This document shows positions 35,742-44,853 of a DNA stretch of 64,000 bases, in pieces. This stretch comes from Rhizobium sp. NZLR1. GTDB lineage: Bacteria > Pseudomonadota > Alphaproteobacteria > Rhizobiales > Rhizobiaceae. The position numbers and the translations under genes are program-made. The stretch covers positions 3,677,501-3,741,500 of the forward strand of contig NZ_CP071632.1 in the NCBI RefSeq assembly GCF_017357385.1, given 5' to 3'. Below the pieces are notes generated by a model. The model worked only from the letters and a program-made list of their open reading frames with translations, was not told where the DNA came from and searched no databases. Each line of letters begins with the position of its first letter. Position 1 is the first letter of the stretch.

Positions 35742-36110
35742 ATGAACATGCGGCGTCACAATCCCAGCAAGATCGATATCTTCGCGATTGATGGCGCCAA
35801 AGCGGGGCGCCTCGGCAAGGGCGTGATCGATTTCCGCGCCGAGCCGCTCTTACTCGGACTAAACCGGGGATCGCAGACATTCGACATGCCGTTGAAGGCC
35901 GAGGTGATGAAAGACCTGCACGGCGTCATCGATGAGACCTTTGCGCATCTCGGCGATCATTTCGACATGGCCGCCACCCGCGCCGCCGGCCACCGCGTCG
36001 TGCACGGCGGCAACTGTTTCACCCGCGCAATCACCCTCGACGATGCCGTCAATGATTCCGAGACCTGCGATTGCGTAGCCGAATGCCGAAACCCTACGCG
36101 CGTTCAAGCC
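35742..36110 (+). pseudogene. acetate kinase remnant, N-terminal third only
   Basis: The translated stretch keeps acetate/propionate-kinase features: LGKGVIDFRAEPLLLG, GVIDETFAHLGDHF and the conserved AAGHRVVHGGNCFTRAI segment. The similarity stops at about 36110, where the frame runs into the 3' end of the opposite pobR gene. The N-terminal nucleotide-binding start and the last two thirds, with the catalytic residues, are missing, so no active enzyme can be made. It is a deletion scar. Confidence 0.75.
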
Positions 36111-36984
36111 GAACCTTCTCCCTCATGCGCCAGACCCGCGGCGTTTCTCCCGTATATTTCAGGAAGAAGCGCGAGAAATAGGCGGGGTCGGCAAAGCCGA
36201 GCCGAAATCCGATTTCCTGAACGCTGCCAAGCGTGAAAACGAGCTGGCGTTTCGCCTCGTCGACGAGTTTGCCGGCGATCAAAGCGTGCGGGGTGCTGCC
36301 AGTCATCGACCGGACGATCCGGGTGAGATGTGTCGGCGAAACTCCGAGTTCTCTGGCGTAGAAGGAAGCGGGCTTGTGCGATCGAAAATGCTGCTGAAGA
36401 AGCTCGTTTAGCTTTTCCATGCGCCGCTCGTTCTCATTCGACGCAAGTTCGTCACTGTTTCCCTCCTGTGAAATCCTCGCCGTCAGCCGCAGCACCAGAG
36501 CCACGTAGGCGCCCAGCGTCTCGTTGCGGCCGCTGCGGCGATTTTCGAATTCGTCGCCCAGTCGCCGCACCGTCTGCATGACATACACAGCTTCGGCATT
36601 ATCAGGATCGAGGGGCGTCAGATGCGGCGTCGCCAGCCATTCGCCGAGCTGGCTCCGCTCGCCGGGCAGATGGCTGAGATGGGATCGCAATAGGGTGATC
36701 ACAATGCCGTCGATATCGCGTGAAAACCGAAAGCCGTGATTGAGCCCGGGCGGTACGGTGACGATTGCCGGCGGCCGGATGGCATGCCTCTCCTCGCCGA
36801 AGATCGCATCGCCGGAACCCGCTTTGATGTACAATATCTGAAAGAAACTCTCGTGACGGTGCGGGCGTATTTCCCATTGATGCAAGCTGCTGCGGGAGCG
36901 AACTGTTTCGCAATGCAACCAAAAATCCGGCTCTCGCCCAGTATTCTCACCGTAGAGCTCGTAGGTCGGGACATGTCTGCTCAT
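36094..36984 (-). CDS. pobR: AraC-family regulator of 4-hydroxybenzoate metabolism
   Basis: This 296-residue regulator has an N-terminal cupin-type effector domain (EIRPHRHESFFQILYI) and a C-terminal AraC double helix-turn-helix (YARELGVSPTHLTRIVRSMTG, IGFRLGFADPAYFSRFF). It is divergent from pobA with a short shared regulatory region, so it is assigned as the 4-hydroxybenzoate-responsive activator PobR. ATG 36984 follows GGGAGAGCCC. A GTG at 36999 falls in the operator. Its 3' end overlaps the acetate kinase remnant. Confidence 0.88.
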   Translation of the reverse strand: MSRHVPTYELYGENTGREPDFWLHCETVRSRSSLHQWEIRPHRHESFFQILYIKAGSGDAIFGEERHAIRPPAIVTVPPGLNHGFRFSRDIDGIVITLLRSHLSHLPGERSQLGEWLATPHLTPLDPDNAEAVYVMQTVRRLGDEFENRRSGRNETLGAYVALVLRLTARISQEGNSDELASNENERRMEKLNELLQQHFRSHKPASFYARELGVSPTHLTRIVRSMTGSTPHALIAGKLVDEAKRQLVFTLGSVQEIGFRLGFADPAYFSRFFLKYTGETPRVWRMREKVRLERA

Positions 36985-36995
36985 CGGGCTCTCCC

Positions 36996-38273
<1,278 letters not shown>

Positions 38274-38313
38274 TATGAAGATTTGAGACTGGTGCGCGAG
38301 CCATAGAGGTCTG

Positions 38314-38463
38314 CGTTTTGAAGGCATCCGGAGCGCGCTCGATTTCGCCGATCAGGTCGTCATTCTCGAGCGAGGCAGACTGGCCTGGACGGGAACATTG
38401 GAAAGTCTCTTCAGCGCTCATGATGCTGTCGAGACATTGCTCGTGGTCGGCGGGCTGCACTAA
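38314..38463 (+). pseudogene. C-terminal remnant of a LivF-type ABC ATPase
   Basis: The frame after pobA reads IRSALDFADQVVILERGRLA, then WTGTLESLFSAHDAVETLL and VVGGLH before a stop. This matches the end of branched-chain-type (LivF) ABC ATPases, which close with a D-loop/H-loop tail and LGVGG-like residues. Nothing upstream in any frame carries Walker motifs, so only the last 45 or so residues remain. It suggests that an aromatic or branched-chain uptake operon next to pobA was deleted. Confidence 0.65.
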
Positions 38464-38819
38464 TGAGACGATCGCAGAACCGTAGGCCCTCCCGGTTATT
38501 CCCTCGTTCCGTCACAAAGGTTGCGCTTCGTACGTCAGCAACTCATTCGGTATATCGTCATGACGACGTCATTGTTGGCCGGTCATTATTTCCTGCCAGG
38601 AATGCTTCTGCCGCGGCCGACGAGACCGCAGCAGCACCAACACTTGAATTACGAGCAGGACCGACGTCATCGCCGCCTTCTTTATTTGGTGCCGGGAGCT
38701 GCAGCCAGTCGAATTTGCCGGCTGGAGTAGACGAATTAATCTCATGCTCCGGCAATTTACATTGCCAAGCCACCCGACAGGGTTGCATAGTCGAACACAA
38801 CATCACAAGGGAGGTAGAA
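38464..38819. other. 356-bp stretch without a supported gene
   Basis: Open frames exist here in both directions, including an in-frame extension of the following gene, but none has a ribosome site or recognisable protein content. It probably holds decayed sequence and the promoter of the VCBS-domain gene. Confidence 0.5.
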
Positions 38820-39653
38820 ATGGCAAACCACAAGCCGGTCGCAGTTGACGTATACTTGCCTGTTTTCGATATCAACGATCCGATCAGTGGCGACATCCTC
38901 GAAAATACCAGTTCCACCGATGTCGATGGAGATCGGGTGCGCCTGAACTTCGTCAATGGACAACGAATTCCCCAACCCGCCGATCCGAACGGGCCCGCCA
39001 CGAGCACGACGATCGAGGGGAAATACGGCACGCTGACTGTCTATTCCGACGGTGGTTACACTTATGCGCTCGATCATTCCAACCCGGTGGTATCAGCGCT
39101 CGGCCCAGGGGATCAACTCGTCGACCAGTTCAATTTCAAGATTTCCGATGGCAAAGGCGCCACGGACTTCGGCTTGCTCAATATCGCTGTCGACTTGCCG
39201 GAACGTGGCGACGTATTCGTCAATTTTGAGGATGTCGGCAAATACGACTTCCCGACCGGCTATAAAGGCTTCGATTGGGGCGCCTGGCGAGATGGTGACG
39301 ACGCCACGGTTCAGAAAGAAGCCGACGGCAACCATGCTCTGTCGGGCGGCGTGTTCTGGACACCCATTCTATCCGCCGATGGCGGAACCTTCCAGATCGA
39401 GCAATTCAGCGTCGCAAACGGCACGTCGGACTATGACAACGTTCTGACGATCGAAGGTCATCTCAATGGCAATATCGTGTTCTCGACCACGGTTAACGTG
39501 ACCGCCGACAGCATGGACGCACCACAAGTGATCGATCTCAGCGCCTGGGGCAAAATCGACTATCTTGTGCTCGACACCGAGCCCGTCATTACAGAAACGA
39601 GCGGTCCGGATTATTATGGTGCGCGATACGACGATTTTCATTTCATCGTTTGA
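38820..39653 (+). CDS. VCBS-domain secreted-type protein
   Basis: This 277-residue protein has a VCBS/cadherin-like repeat: GKYGTLTVYSDGGYTYALD, then QLVDQFNFKISDGKGATDFG. The second half is a beta-rich domain of unknown type (GFDWGAWRDGDDATVQKE). It has no signal peptide, which fits type I secretion, but glycine-aspartate RTX repeats are absent. ATG 38820 follows GGGAGGTAGAA. A GC hairpin at 39667-39686 follows the stop. It is probably extracellular and possibly adhesive. Confidence 0.65.
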   Translation: MANHKPVAVDVYLPVFDINDPISGDILENTSSTDVDGDRVRLNFVNGQRIPQPADPNGPATSTTIEGKYGTLTVYSDGGYTYALDHSNPVVSALGPGDQLVDQFNFKISDGKGATDFGLLNIAVDLPERGDVFVNFEDVGKYDFPTGYKGFDWGAWRDGDDATVQKEADGNHALSGGVFWTPILSADGGTFQIEQFSVANGTSDYDNVLTIEGHLNGNIVFSTTVNVTADSMDAPQVIDLSAWGKIDYLVLDTEPVITETSGPDYYGARYDDFHFIV

Positions 39654-39757
39654 CTGGTGCCTGGACGGCGCGGGGTTTCCCGCGCCGGAAAGCTGAGACC
39701 AAAACGAGACCGAGCAAAGCGCTCCTGTCCAGCCTGTCGAAATGTCCGTGATAAGAC

Positions 39758-39769
39758 TGGTAGCGGAGG
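39758..39769. repeat. candidate left attachment site (att core)
   Basis: The 12 bases TGGTAGCGGAGG are identical to the last 12 bases of the tRNA-Met gene (45930-45941) in the same orientation, 6.2 kb away. Confidence 0.55.
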
Positions 39770-39929
39770 TCCGTTCTGGTCACGACAGCCGACAGCCTGA
39801 ACGGATCGAGATCAGCTTGGGAACATGGCAGATCGCGCTTAAGCAAGCCATCAAGCAATATCTCGAAAAAGACAGGGACGTTGTCGCGGCGAACGACGTG
39901 GCCGCGACTGGTCGTATCGAGATTGAAGG

Positions 39930-40787
39930 CTAGGCCGCCTGCTTCGTCAGTTGTCTGCGCTTCTTGCACTTCCGGAACCAGGTAATCGCCAGCGCTTTCC
40001 AGAACTGAACCTTATGTGTGGCCGCGAAGATTTTGGCTTCGTCTTCCGCGGTGAATAGCAGATCCACAATCGCCTCGGTGAGATCCTCGACCGCAATCTT
40101 TTCGCAATACTCGGCGTCGGTCAGGAGCAGTTCCACCGCCTTGATCTGGGGCGCCGTCAGAGGTCCGCGCTCGGCACTTGCCAACACCTCGAGGATTTCC
40201 CGAGCGAGCTTCGGGCCTCTTCTGCTGATCAACGCCTCGATCTGCTTGATGGCGATAGTCTGGCGGACGCCGGTCCCGGTGTATGCGTTCGTCGTCTTCA
40301 ACACCTTCACGCCGGCCCTTGAGCAAACAAGTTCCAACGTCTGAGCATCTTCATCGGCTGCCGCGAGGGCCGCCTGGTGGAGCTGCAAAGTCGTTACACC
40401 CAATCGATCGGTATTTTGTCCGATAAACGCTTTTGCCTGAGCGATCGTACTATCCGCCTCGACGATCATCACCGGAATCAGGTCAATGTGCGGGTTTGAT
40501 GCCGCGGCGATTGCCGTGTGCTGCCCGTCGAGAACTTTTAAAATGGTCTGCCCGTCGCAGTCCGCGTAAGCGCAAATGGGCGGCTTGAACTTGACCCAAT
40601 CAAATCCCTCGATAATGCGCCTGATCTGCCGGCTTCCTTTTTCACTGATGTTCCGCTGATAGGCGGGATCCACGAATAAGTCCGTGGGCTTGACCAGTTC
40701 GAAAATGGGCATCCCGGTCGGCGGCGCCTGTGGCTCTAGCCCGGATATCCCCACGGGGGCGATTGGTCGAACGTTTTCCTGCATCAT
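39930..40787 (-). CDS. ParB-like nuclease-domain protein (DUF6551-like)
   Basis: This 285-residue protein begins with a ParB/sulfiredoxin-type fold (residues about 25-130): FELVKPTDLFVDPAYQRNIS, then QTILKVLDGQHTAIAAASNP, where the GQHTAIAA stretch matches the catalytic-box region of ParB-like proteins. The rest is helical, ending in a basic tail. Such proteins are common in phages and integrated elements and act in DNA processing or gene control. ATG 40787 has GAGG close upstream. It is divergent from the next genes across a region with a perfect DnaA box. Confidence 0.7.
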   Translation of the reverse strand: MMQENVRPIAPVGISGLEPQAPPTGMPIFELVKPTDLFVDPAYQRNISEKGSRQIRRIIEGFDWVKFKPPICAYADCDGQTILKVLDGQHTAIAAASNPHIDLIPVMIVEADSTIAQAKAFIGQNTDRLGVTTLQLHQAALAAADEDAQTLELVCSRAGVKVLKTTNAYTGTGVRQTIAIKQIEALISRRGPKLAREILEVLASAERGPLTAPQIKAVELLLTDAEYCEKIAVEDLTEAIVDLLFTAEDEAKIFAATHKVQFWKALAITWFRKCKKRRQLTKQAA

Positions 40788-40906
40788 GGTTCCTCGCTTC
40801 TGTTGCCCTACCTTGGGAGAGTGAGGCAGAGAAAAGAACGATCCTCGCCAAGCACCGTTTACGCGGCTCTAACGTCCACAGGACTCAGCACCGTTTCGGA
40901 GCACAT

Positions 40907-40915
40907 TGTGGATAA
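40907..40915 (-). promoter_or_regulatory. perfect DnaA box between divergent island genes
   Basis: The minus strand reads TTATCCACA, the consensus DnaA-binding nonamer. It lies in the 190-bp gap upstream of the ParB-like gene. No second clear copy or AT-rich unwinding element was found close by, so an origin is not claimed. Confidence 0.4.
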
Positions 40916-40978
40916 CTCGTTGGGCTTGACTATTCGCCGTTGCTCGCAGAACGTGCTTTCTTTTTGGAGGATACTGGC

Positions 40979-41275
40979 GTGAGCAATGACGTTGTTGTCA
41001 GGTCTGGGAATACGGTACGGGTAGGCGAGCATGACGCTGAAGTACGGGATGCCGATGCGCGCACAGTGTACGTTGACTTCTTCACCGAAAACCGCCTGAG
41101 CAATAGCACAGTCTGCATGTCCCTTGGGGCGCTGCACCTCGATGCCGCGAACGAACCGGTCATTGATGTTTCAACTCGTCTCCGCATGGATCTGGGGTTC
41201 GCTCAAATCCTGCACGGAGTCCTTGGAGAGCTAATCGCCTCGGCGTTGAAGCCGGTCGATCAGAAGCCGAATTAA
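40979..41275 (+). CDS. island hypothetical protein, 98 aa
   Basis: GTG 40979 follows TTTGGAGGATA. The product is a soluble 98-residue protein, strand-rich at the N-terminus (VVVRSGNTVRVGEHDAEVRD) with a helical end. I do not recognise it. Three bases separate its stop from the next start, so the two genes form a small operon divergent from the ParB-like gene. Confidence 0.55.
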   Translation: MSNDVVVRSGNTVRVGEHDAEVRDADARTVYVDFFTENRLSNSTVCMSLGALHLDAANEPVIDVSTRLRMDLGFAQILHGVLGELIASALKPVDQKPN

Positions 41276-41278
41276 CCC

Positions 41279-41584
41279 GTGGAAAAGCTTTCTAAGACAT
41301 TTGGCCTTTTGCTGAAGGCGCTTGGCGCAATCCTTGTTGGCTTAATAGCCCTCAGCGTGATCGTGATAGTTTTATCTGGGTGGTCTGCTTCCAATACCGA
41401 GCGCGCATCTTACGAATGTGTGTTGCGCCGCATGGATCATCACATCGCCGATGAATCTACAGGCGCCTATCACGACACTTGTATGGCATCGATGGGATAT
41501 AAGAGACTCACGGGCTGCGCCTCGTTGAATTTAGTCGCATCACCAGCTTTTTGCTTCGCGCCAGCCTGGCAGGCTTGGCGGTGA
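41279..41584 (+). CDS. island membrane protein, 101 aa
   Basis: GTG 41279 comes three bases after the preceding stop. The product has one long N-terminal helix (LLLKALGAILVGLIALSVIV), then a soluble part with four cysteines (YECVLRR, DTCMASMGYKR, GCASLN, AFCFAP), suggesting an exported disulfide-bonded domain. No family is recognised. The codon use is less GC-rich than the core genes. Confidence 0.55.
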   Translation: MEKLSKTFGLLLKALGAILVGLIALSVIVIVLSGWSASNTERASYECVLRRMDHHIADESTGAYHDTCMASMGYKRLTGCASLNLVASPAFCFAPAWQAWR

Positions 41585-41605
41585 CCCGGCAAGACGCGCA
41601 ACGTT

Positions 41606-41788
41606 ATGATCAGGTACATCGTCTGGGAGTGGATGGAGAAGAACACCTATCTACCGGTGCATGATCTCGATGAAGATGGTGAGGTGGATGGGAGTGCCTG
41701 AGAGCGTTATGCCTCGACAAACTCCATGCACTATAGGGAAGTCCAGCAACTGCTCGGCGAGCTTGGGCAGGCAAAAAGAATATCTTGA
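41606..41788 (+). pseudogene. small gene interrupted by an in-frame TGA
   Basis: From ATG 41606 the frame reads MIRYIVWEWMEKNTYLPVHD and continues to GSA, then a TGA at 41699-41701, then ERYASTNSMHYREVQQLLGE and on to a second stop at 41786. The composition is protein-like on both sides of the TGA, so this looks like a protein of about 60 residues broken by a nonsense mutation, perhaps TGG to TGA. Confidence 0.35.
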
Positions 41789-41850
41789 GTGGGATGGGCG
41801 TCTCTGAATCTTTGAAGACGCAGCAACGATCTATGACCTGGTGAGCATCA

Positions 41851-42672
41851 ATGACAAATGACGACAGCGAGGGAATGGACGATCACGATGACGAGGATTT
41901 CTACGGACATATTCCGTACAGGAATCCAGACGAGATCGGTATGCACGAGATCACGCAAGCCTTGAAAGGGCTGCACCTGCTCGGCGGTGACATGTTTCTC
42001 ACTATGCAGATCACAAACCTAGCGATCGTCGACCAATTCATAATGACTCAAGAGACCGAATTGCTTCAGACGTATAGGGCCAGAGATCGGACGCCAATGG
42101 ATTTGGCCATGTTCGTTTCTGCTCAATCGCAAATGTGGATTTTTGCCGCGTATGAGTTGATGAGGACATGGCGGTCGCGAGCAAAAGACACAGTTAAACT
42201 TGCTCGCAATGGAGGCCTTGAGATGAAGGCCAAGGCGCTGGAAGTGGGCCAGGGTTTTATGCACATGGGTCGCGAGGCGCGCGCGAGGGAGTTGAGAGAA
42301 ATTATTGCAAACCCAAGCCTGATTCAAGTGATTGAGGACGATCTCAAACGAGCGCATATCCCTTTTAAACGGATGGAGTTCATCCGCGTTTCCCTTGCAA
42401 AACACGAGGTCAGCGGAAAGCCTAAGGCAATCGCTTACGCGCCTGGATATGGTCGCATCAACATGTACTGTGGAGCACTCGATTTTCAGATGACCACAGG
42501 TCGCGTCATCTTGGGTGATATCAGCCGACGGGATATCGCAGATGAAATCCGCGCGATACCACAAGGGCCTATCCCCAGCGCCGAACAGTTGGCGGCGTTC
42601 GATGAATTCATGGCACTTAGTGATGACGCAGTCTTTCCTGCACCTGCGACGGACAGCGAGAGCGACTTTTGA
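41851..42672 (+). CDS. island hypothetical protein, 273 aa
   Basis: This soluble, mostly helical 273-residue protein has an acidic N-terminus (DDSEGMDDHDDEDFYGHIPY) and acidic C-terminus. The central region (VSAQSQMWIFAAYELMRTWR) looks like a helical bundle. No motif, signal or membrane segment is recognised. It has lower GC than the surrounding chromosome. A terminator lies 150 bases downstream and the next gene is convergent. Confidence 0.6.
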   Translation: MTNDDSEGMDDHDDEDFYGHIPYRNPDEIGMHEITQALKGLHLLGGDMFLTMQITNLAIVDQFIMTQETELLQTYRARDRTPMDLAMFVSAQSQMWIFAAYELMRTWRSRAKDTVKLARNGGLEMKAKALEVGQGFMHMGREARARELREIIANPSLIQVIEDDLKRAHIPFKRMEFIRVSLAKHEVSGKPKAIAYAPGYGRINMYCGALDFQMTTGRVILGDISRRDIADEIRAIPQGPIPSAEQLAAFDEFMALSDDAVFPAPATDSESDF

Positions 42673-42823
42673 CGCTGCCAACGCAGGCTCGGACGTTCCT
42701 CCACATGACCCAGCTGACACCGAGGACTACAAGCTCAAAGAGCTGCTTCAAAAATCTGCGTCTTCGCATATATGCGACCAGGAAAAATTCTGCGCGGTCC
42801 ACTCCCTGTAACACCCCATAACT

Positions 42824-42849
42824 AGCCCCGCTTAACCGGGGCTCCTTTT
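42824..42849 (+). terminator. terminator after the 273-residue gene
   Basis: AGCCCCG (42824-42830) pairs with CGGGGCT (42837-42843), followed by CCTTTTC. Confidence 0.7.
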
Positions 42850-42988
42850 CAACGTTGGGAACTTTTCCGATGATCTGAGGTTCGGCCACGAGGATCGCAC
42901 AGGCGCCCCATACTGGGGGTGTCCGCTTCCCTTCCTTCCTGTGCGGTCCGTCCTTTCCAGAACCTGCCCCGTTCGGCGGGGCTCTTTC
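42850..42988 (+). ncRNA. candidate structured RNA between two terminators
   Basis: GGATCGCACAGG (42892-42903) pairs over 12 positions, with one wobble, with CCTGTGCGGTCC (42938-42949). Inside lies a second hairpin CCCCA/TGGGG (42906-42918) and a pyrimidine tract CTTCCCTTCCTTCC. A second terminator (GCCCCG/CGGGGC, 42966-42982, then TCTTTCTC) ends the segment. There is no ORF with a ribosome site. A small RNA is inferred. No promoter was identified. Confidence 0.4.
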
Positions 42989-43000
42989 TCTAGAAATAAC

Positions 43001-43032
43001 AAAAAGCCGCCTTCCGATTAAGGAGAGCGGCT
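43001..43032 (-). terminator. terminator of the island phosphoribosyltransferase gene
   Basis: On the minus strand AGCCGC pairs with GCGGCT (43027-43032 with 43005-43010), extended by CTCCTT/AAGG-type pairs, followed by a run of five T. It lies 28 bases after the gene's stop. Confidence 0.8.
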
Positions 43033-43059
43033 GGTGTGGGTCGGTAGGGAAGAAAATGC

Positions 43060-43915
43060 TTAGCCGAACTTCTTGGGCTTATCGCGCAGCTTGTTTCTTG
43101 CCTCGCGATGCATTGCCCGTGTTACGGCCTCGCATGATTTTCTCTCCGAGGTGGACATAACTCGCACAACTGAGGACTCCGGCTGCTTCGGGACACGTGA
43201 ACCCCCGGTAATGAAAGCCGAGATGCTCGCCGCAAAACTTTGCAAGGTCGCCGCCATACATTTTCTCCAGCTTTGTTTGTGTGTCAGCGTCAAGTCGGAT
43301 CTGAACATCATTTCCCTCCCTCGAGGCAATCGCGCTCATTCCAATAACACGGCCACCTTTACCGAGGATGAACGACCGGAGGTCGGCCATTGTTCCCCCC
43401 TGAGTGATCACGTCATCCACTATGACATATGGGGTCTTCTTGTCAATTTCCCCATAAAAGGTGCTGCGGTGCGCTATTCTGACCCAGCGATCTAGTTTGT
43501 CTTTTGAGAAGTCTTTCATTTGGAAGATAGATTCATCCACCTCCCAGTCAAGTTCGTGAGCCAACCAGTTTGCGTAGCCCACCGCTAGGGCATTGTTGGA
43601 TTCGCCAATTTGAGCCGCCGGCGCGATAAGCTTTGGCTTAATGCCGGTTTTCATCTCCAGTGCCCGGAGTTTTTTGATGGTGTCTTCAACCACCAGGTCA
43701 TCTACAACCTTCAACGCAGCGTCCATATCCCGCTGGCCTTTGGCGGCGCTGTAGAGACCATGGCTGCTCAAGCAGACCTTTTTGGGGTCTGGCGCTTTCC
43801 ACCTACAGTTTACAAACACATCAGGGAAGTCACCCTCCCAGGGTACTCTATCCATGGAACCGAATCGCCGCGACCAAACTGAATCCGTATACCACCCGCC
43901 GATTGAAACACTCAA
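43060..43915 (-). CDS. island orphan phosphoribosyltransferase-domain protein
   Basis: This protein of up to 278 residues has a type I PRTase PRPP loop YVIVDDVITQGGTMADL (around residues 163-180), preceded by strands typical of the fold, and a cysteine-containing basic tail (GFTCPEAAGVLSCASY, KKQAAR). The start is unclear. A TTG at 43915 and an ATG at 43855 (MDRVPWEGDFPDVF) are both without a clear ribosome site. No purine or pyrimidine gene is nearby, so its base substrate and its role in the island are unknown. Confidence 0.65.
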
Positions 43916-44063
43916 GCACTGGTTTAGTAAGGGGTTTGCATGCGCGTGAAGTCAAAACTAGATATGGCGTCAGGCAACAAAAAAACGGCGCGGGGGAGCC
44001 GGCAGGCCCCTGCCACGCAGTAATAGTGTCGTCCAGCTTCGCCTGGTGCGTCTGCTCACCGAT

Positions 44064-44185
44064 CAATTGATCTTCAGCCAGTGCCTCAAGGCCGCAACAG
44101 CCCCGTCGCTGGCGTGGGCAACCATCCCTCCGATCGTCAGGCCGGCGAAGGCGATAGGGCCCTGAAATGCCGATGACGATGCCTG
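44064..44185 (-). pseudogene. frameshifted copy of a small one-helix membrane protein
   Basis: The minus strand encodes IAFAGLTIGGMVAHASDGAV, then AALRHWLKIN and a stop. A GISG start segment lies one frame off, and the N-terminal part is not recognisable. It is clearly related to the gene at 44678-44853. It shares the IAFAGLT and RHWLKIN blocks. Confidence 0.6.
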
Positions 44186-44268
44186 GTGTGGCCGGTCACC
44201 CTTATGGGTAGATATTCGCCGTGTTCTAAAGCGATTACAATCTTCGCTTTCGAAGAAGGGAGTGAACG

Positions 44269-44595
44269 ATGAAAGCGATCACGGTTTCTGGCCTCATTAT
44301 GCTAGCCTTCGCGTCTGGTGCATATGCCGCATCCATGACGGCGGAGCAGTTGAATAGCGAGTTGGTGGGCCACCCCATTCACTGGAAGTCAAAGACGCAA
44401 TCGGGCGTCACAACTTACAAACCAGACGGAACGATTGAAGCGACTGTCGACGGGGACAAGGCCACCTACAATGGCACATGGAGCATCAAAGGCAACAAGA
44501 TGTGCGAGAAGTTCGATAAGGAAAAATGTGCAACGATCAAGTCGCTTGGAGGTAAGAAATACTCCAAGGGGGCCGGAACGTTTACGGTGGAATAG
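44269..44595 (+). CDS. small exported protein, 108 aa
   Basis: GAAGGGAGTGAACG precedes ATG 44269. The signal peptide MKAITVSGLIMLAFASGAYA is cleaved before ASMTAEQ. The mature part of about 88 residues is strand-rich (WKSKTQSGVTTYKPDGTIEA, TYNGTWSIKGNKMCEKF) with two cysteines that may form a disulfide bond. This is a layout common to small DUF995-like periplasmic proteins of rhizobia. The function is unknown. Confidence 0.7.
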   Translation: MKAITVSGLIMLAFASGAYAASMTAEQLNSELVGHPIHWKSKTQSGVTTYKPDGTIEATVDGDKATYNGTWSIKGNKMCEKFDKEKCATIKSLGGKKYSKGAGTFTVE

Positions 44596-44677
44596 CGCCT
44601 GTTTTGGTTTTCCTCACCAGGCGGCACGAAAGCCGCCTGGGCTTGACCGCGGGCATTCTGAGCATCCTCGCATCTGC

Positions 44678-44853
44678 CTAATTGATCTTGAGCCAGTGTC
44701 GGAACCAAGCCACGGCACCATCACTCACATAGGCCATGATGCCGCCGACCGTGAGGCCGGCGAACGCGATCAGCCCTGAAATCCCGACCCCGAGAACTTT
44801 CATGCGCTTCCATTCCTCGATCGCCGGCTGGACCGACCGATCGCTGGTCGGAA
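44678..44853 (-). pseudogene. N-truncated small membrane protein, phage holin-like layout
   Basis: The minus-strand frame gives PTSDRSVQPAIEEWKRM, then VLGVGISGLIAFAGLTVGGI, and ends RHWLKIN. There is one helix preceded by a helical soluble segment. The protein-like content stops at about 44853, where the recombinase remnant begins on the other strand, so the first residues and the start codon are lost. An internal ATG (MKVLGVG) at 44805 might still give a 41-residue helix. Confidence 0.55.

Noticed and set aside
39742..39933. A 63-residue open frame across the left island border
   Set aside because: It has no ribosome site and runs across the candidate attachment site, so it is probably a chance fusion frame.
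41696..41704. In-frame TGA read as selenocysteine
   Set aside because: No downstream selenocysteine-type hairpin was seen and the protein is unknown. A nonsense mutation is simpler.
43848..44066. A 72-residue minus-strand frame before the phosphoribosyltransferase gene
   Set aside because: Only the first residues look protein-like, and the frame passes through a T-run that suits a transcription end better.
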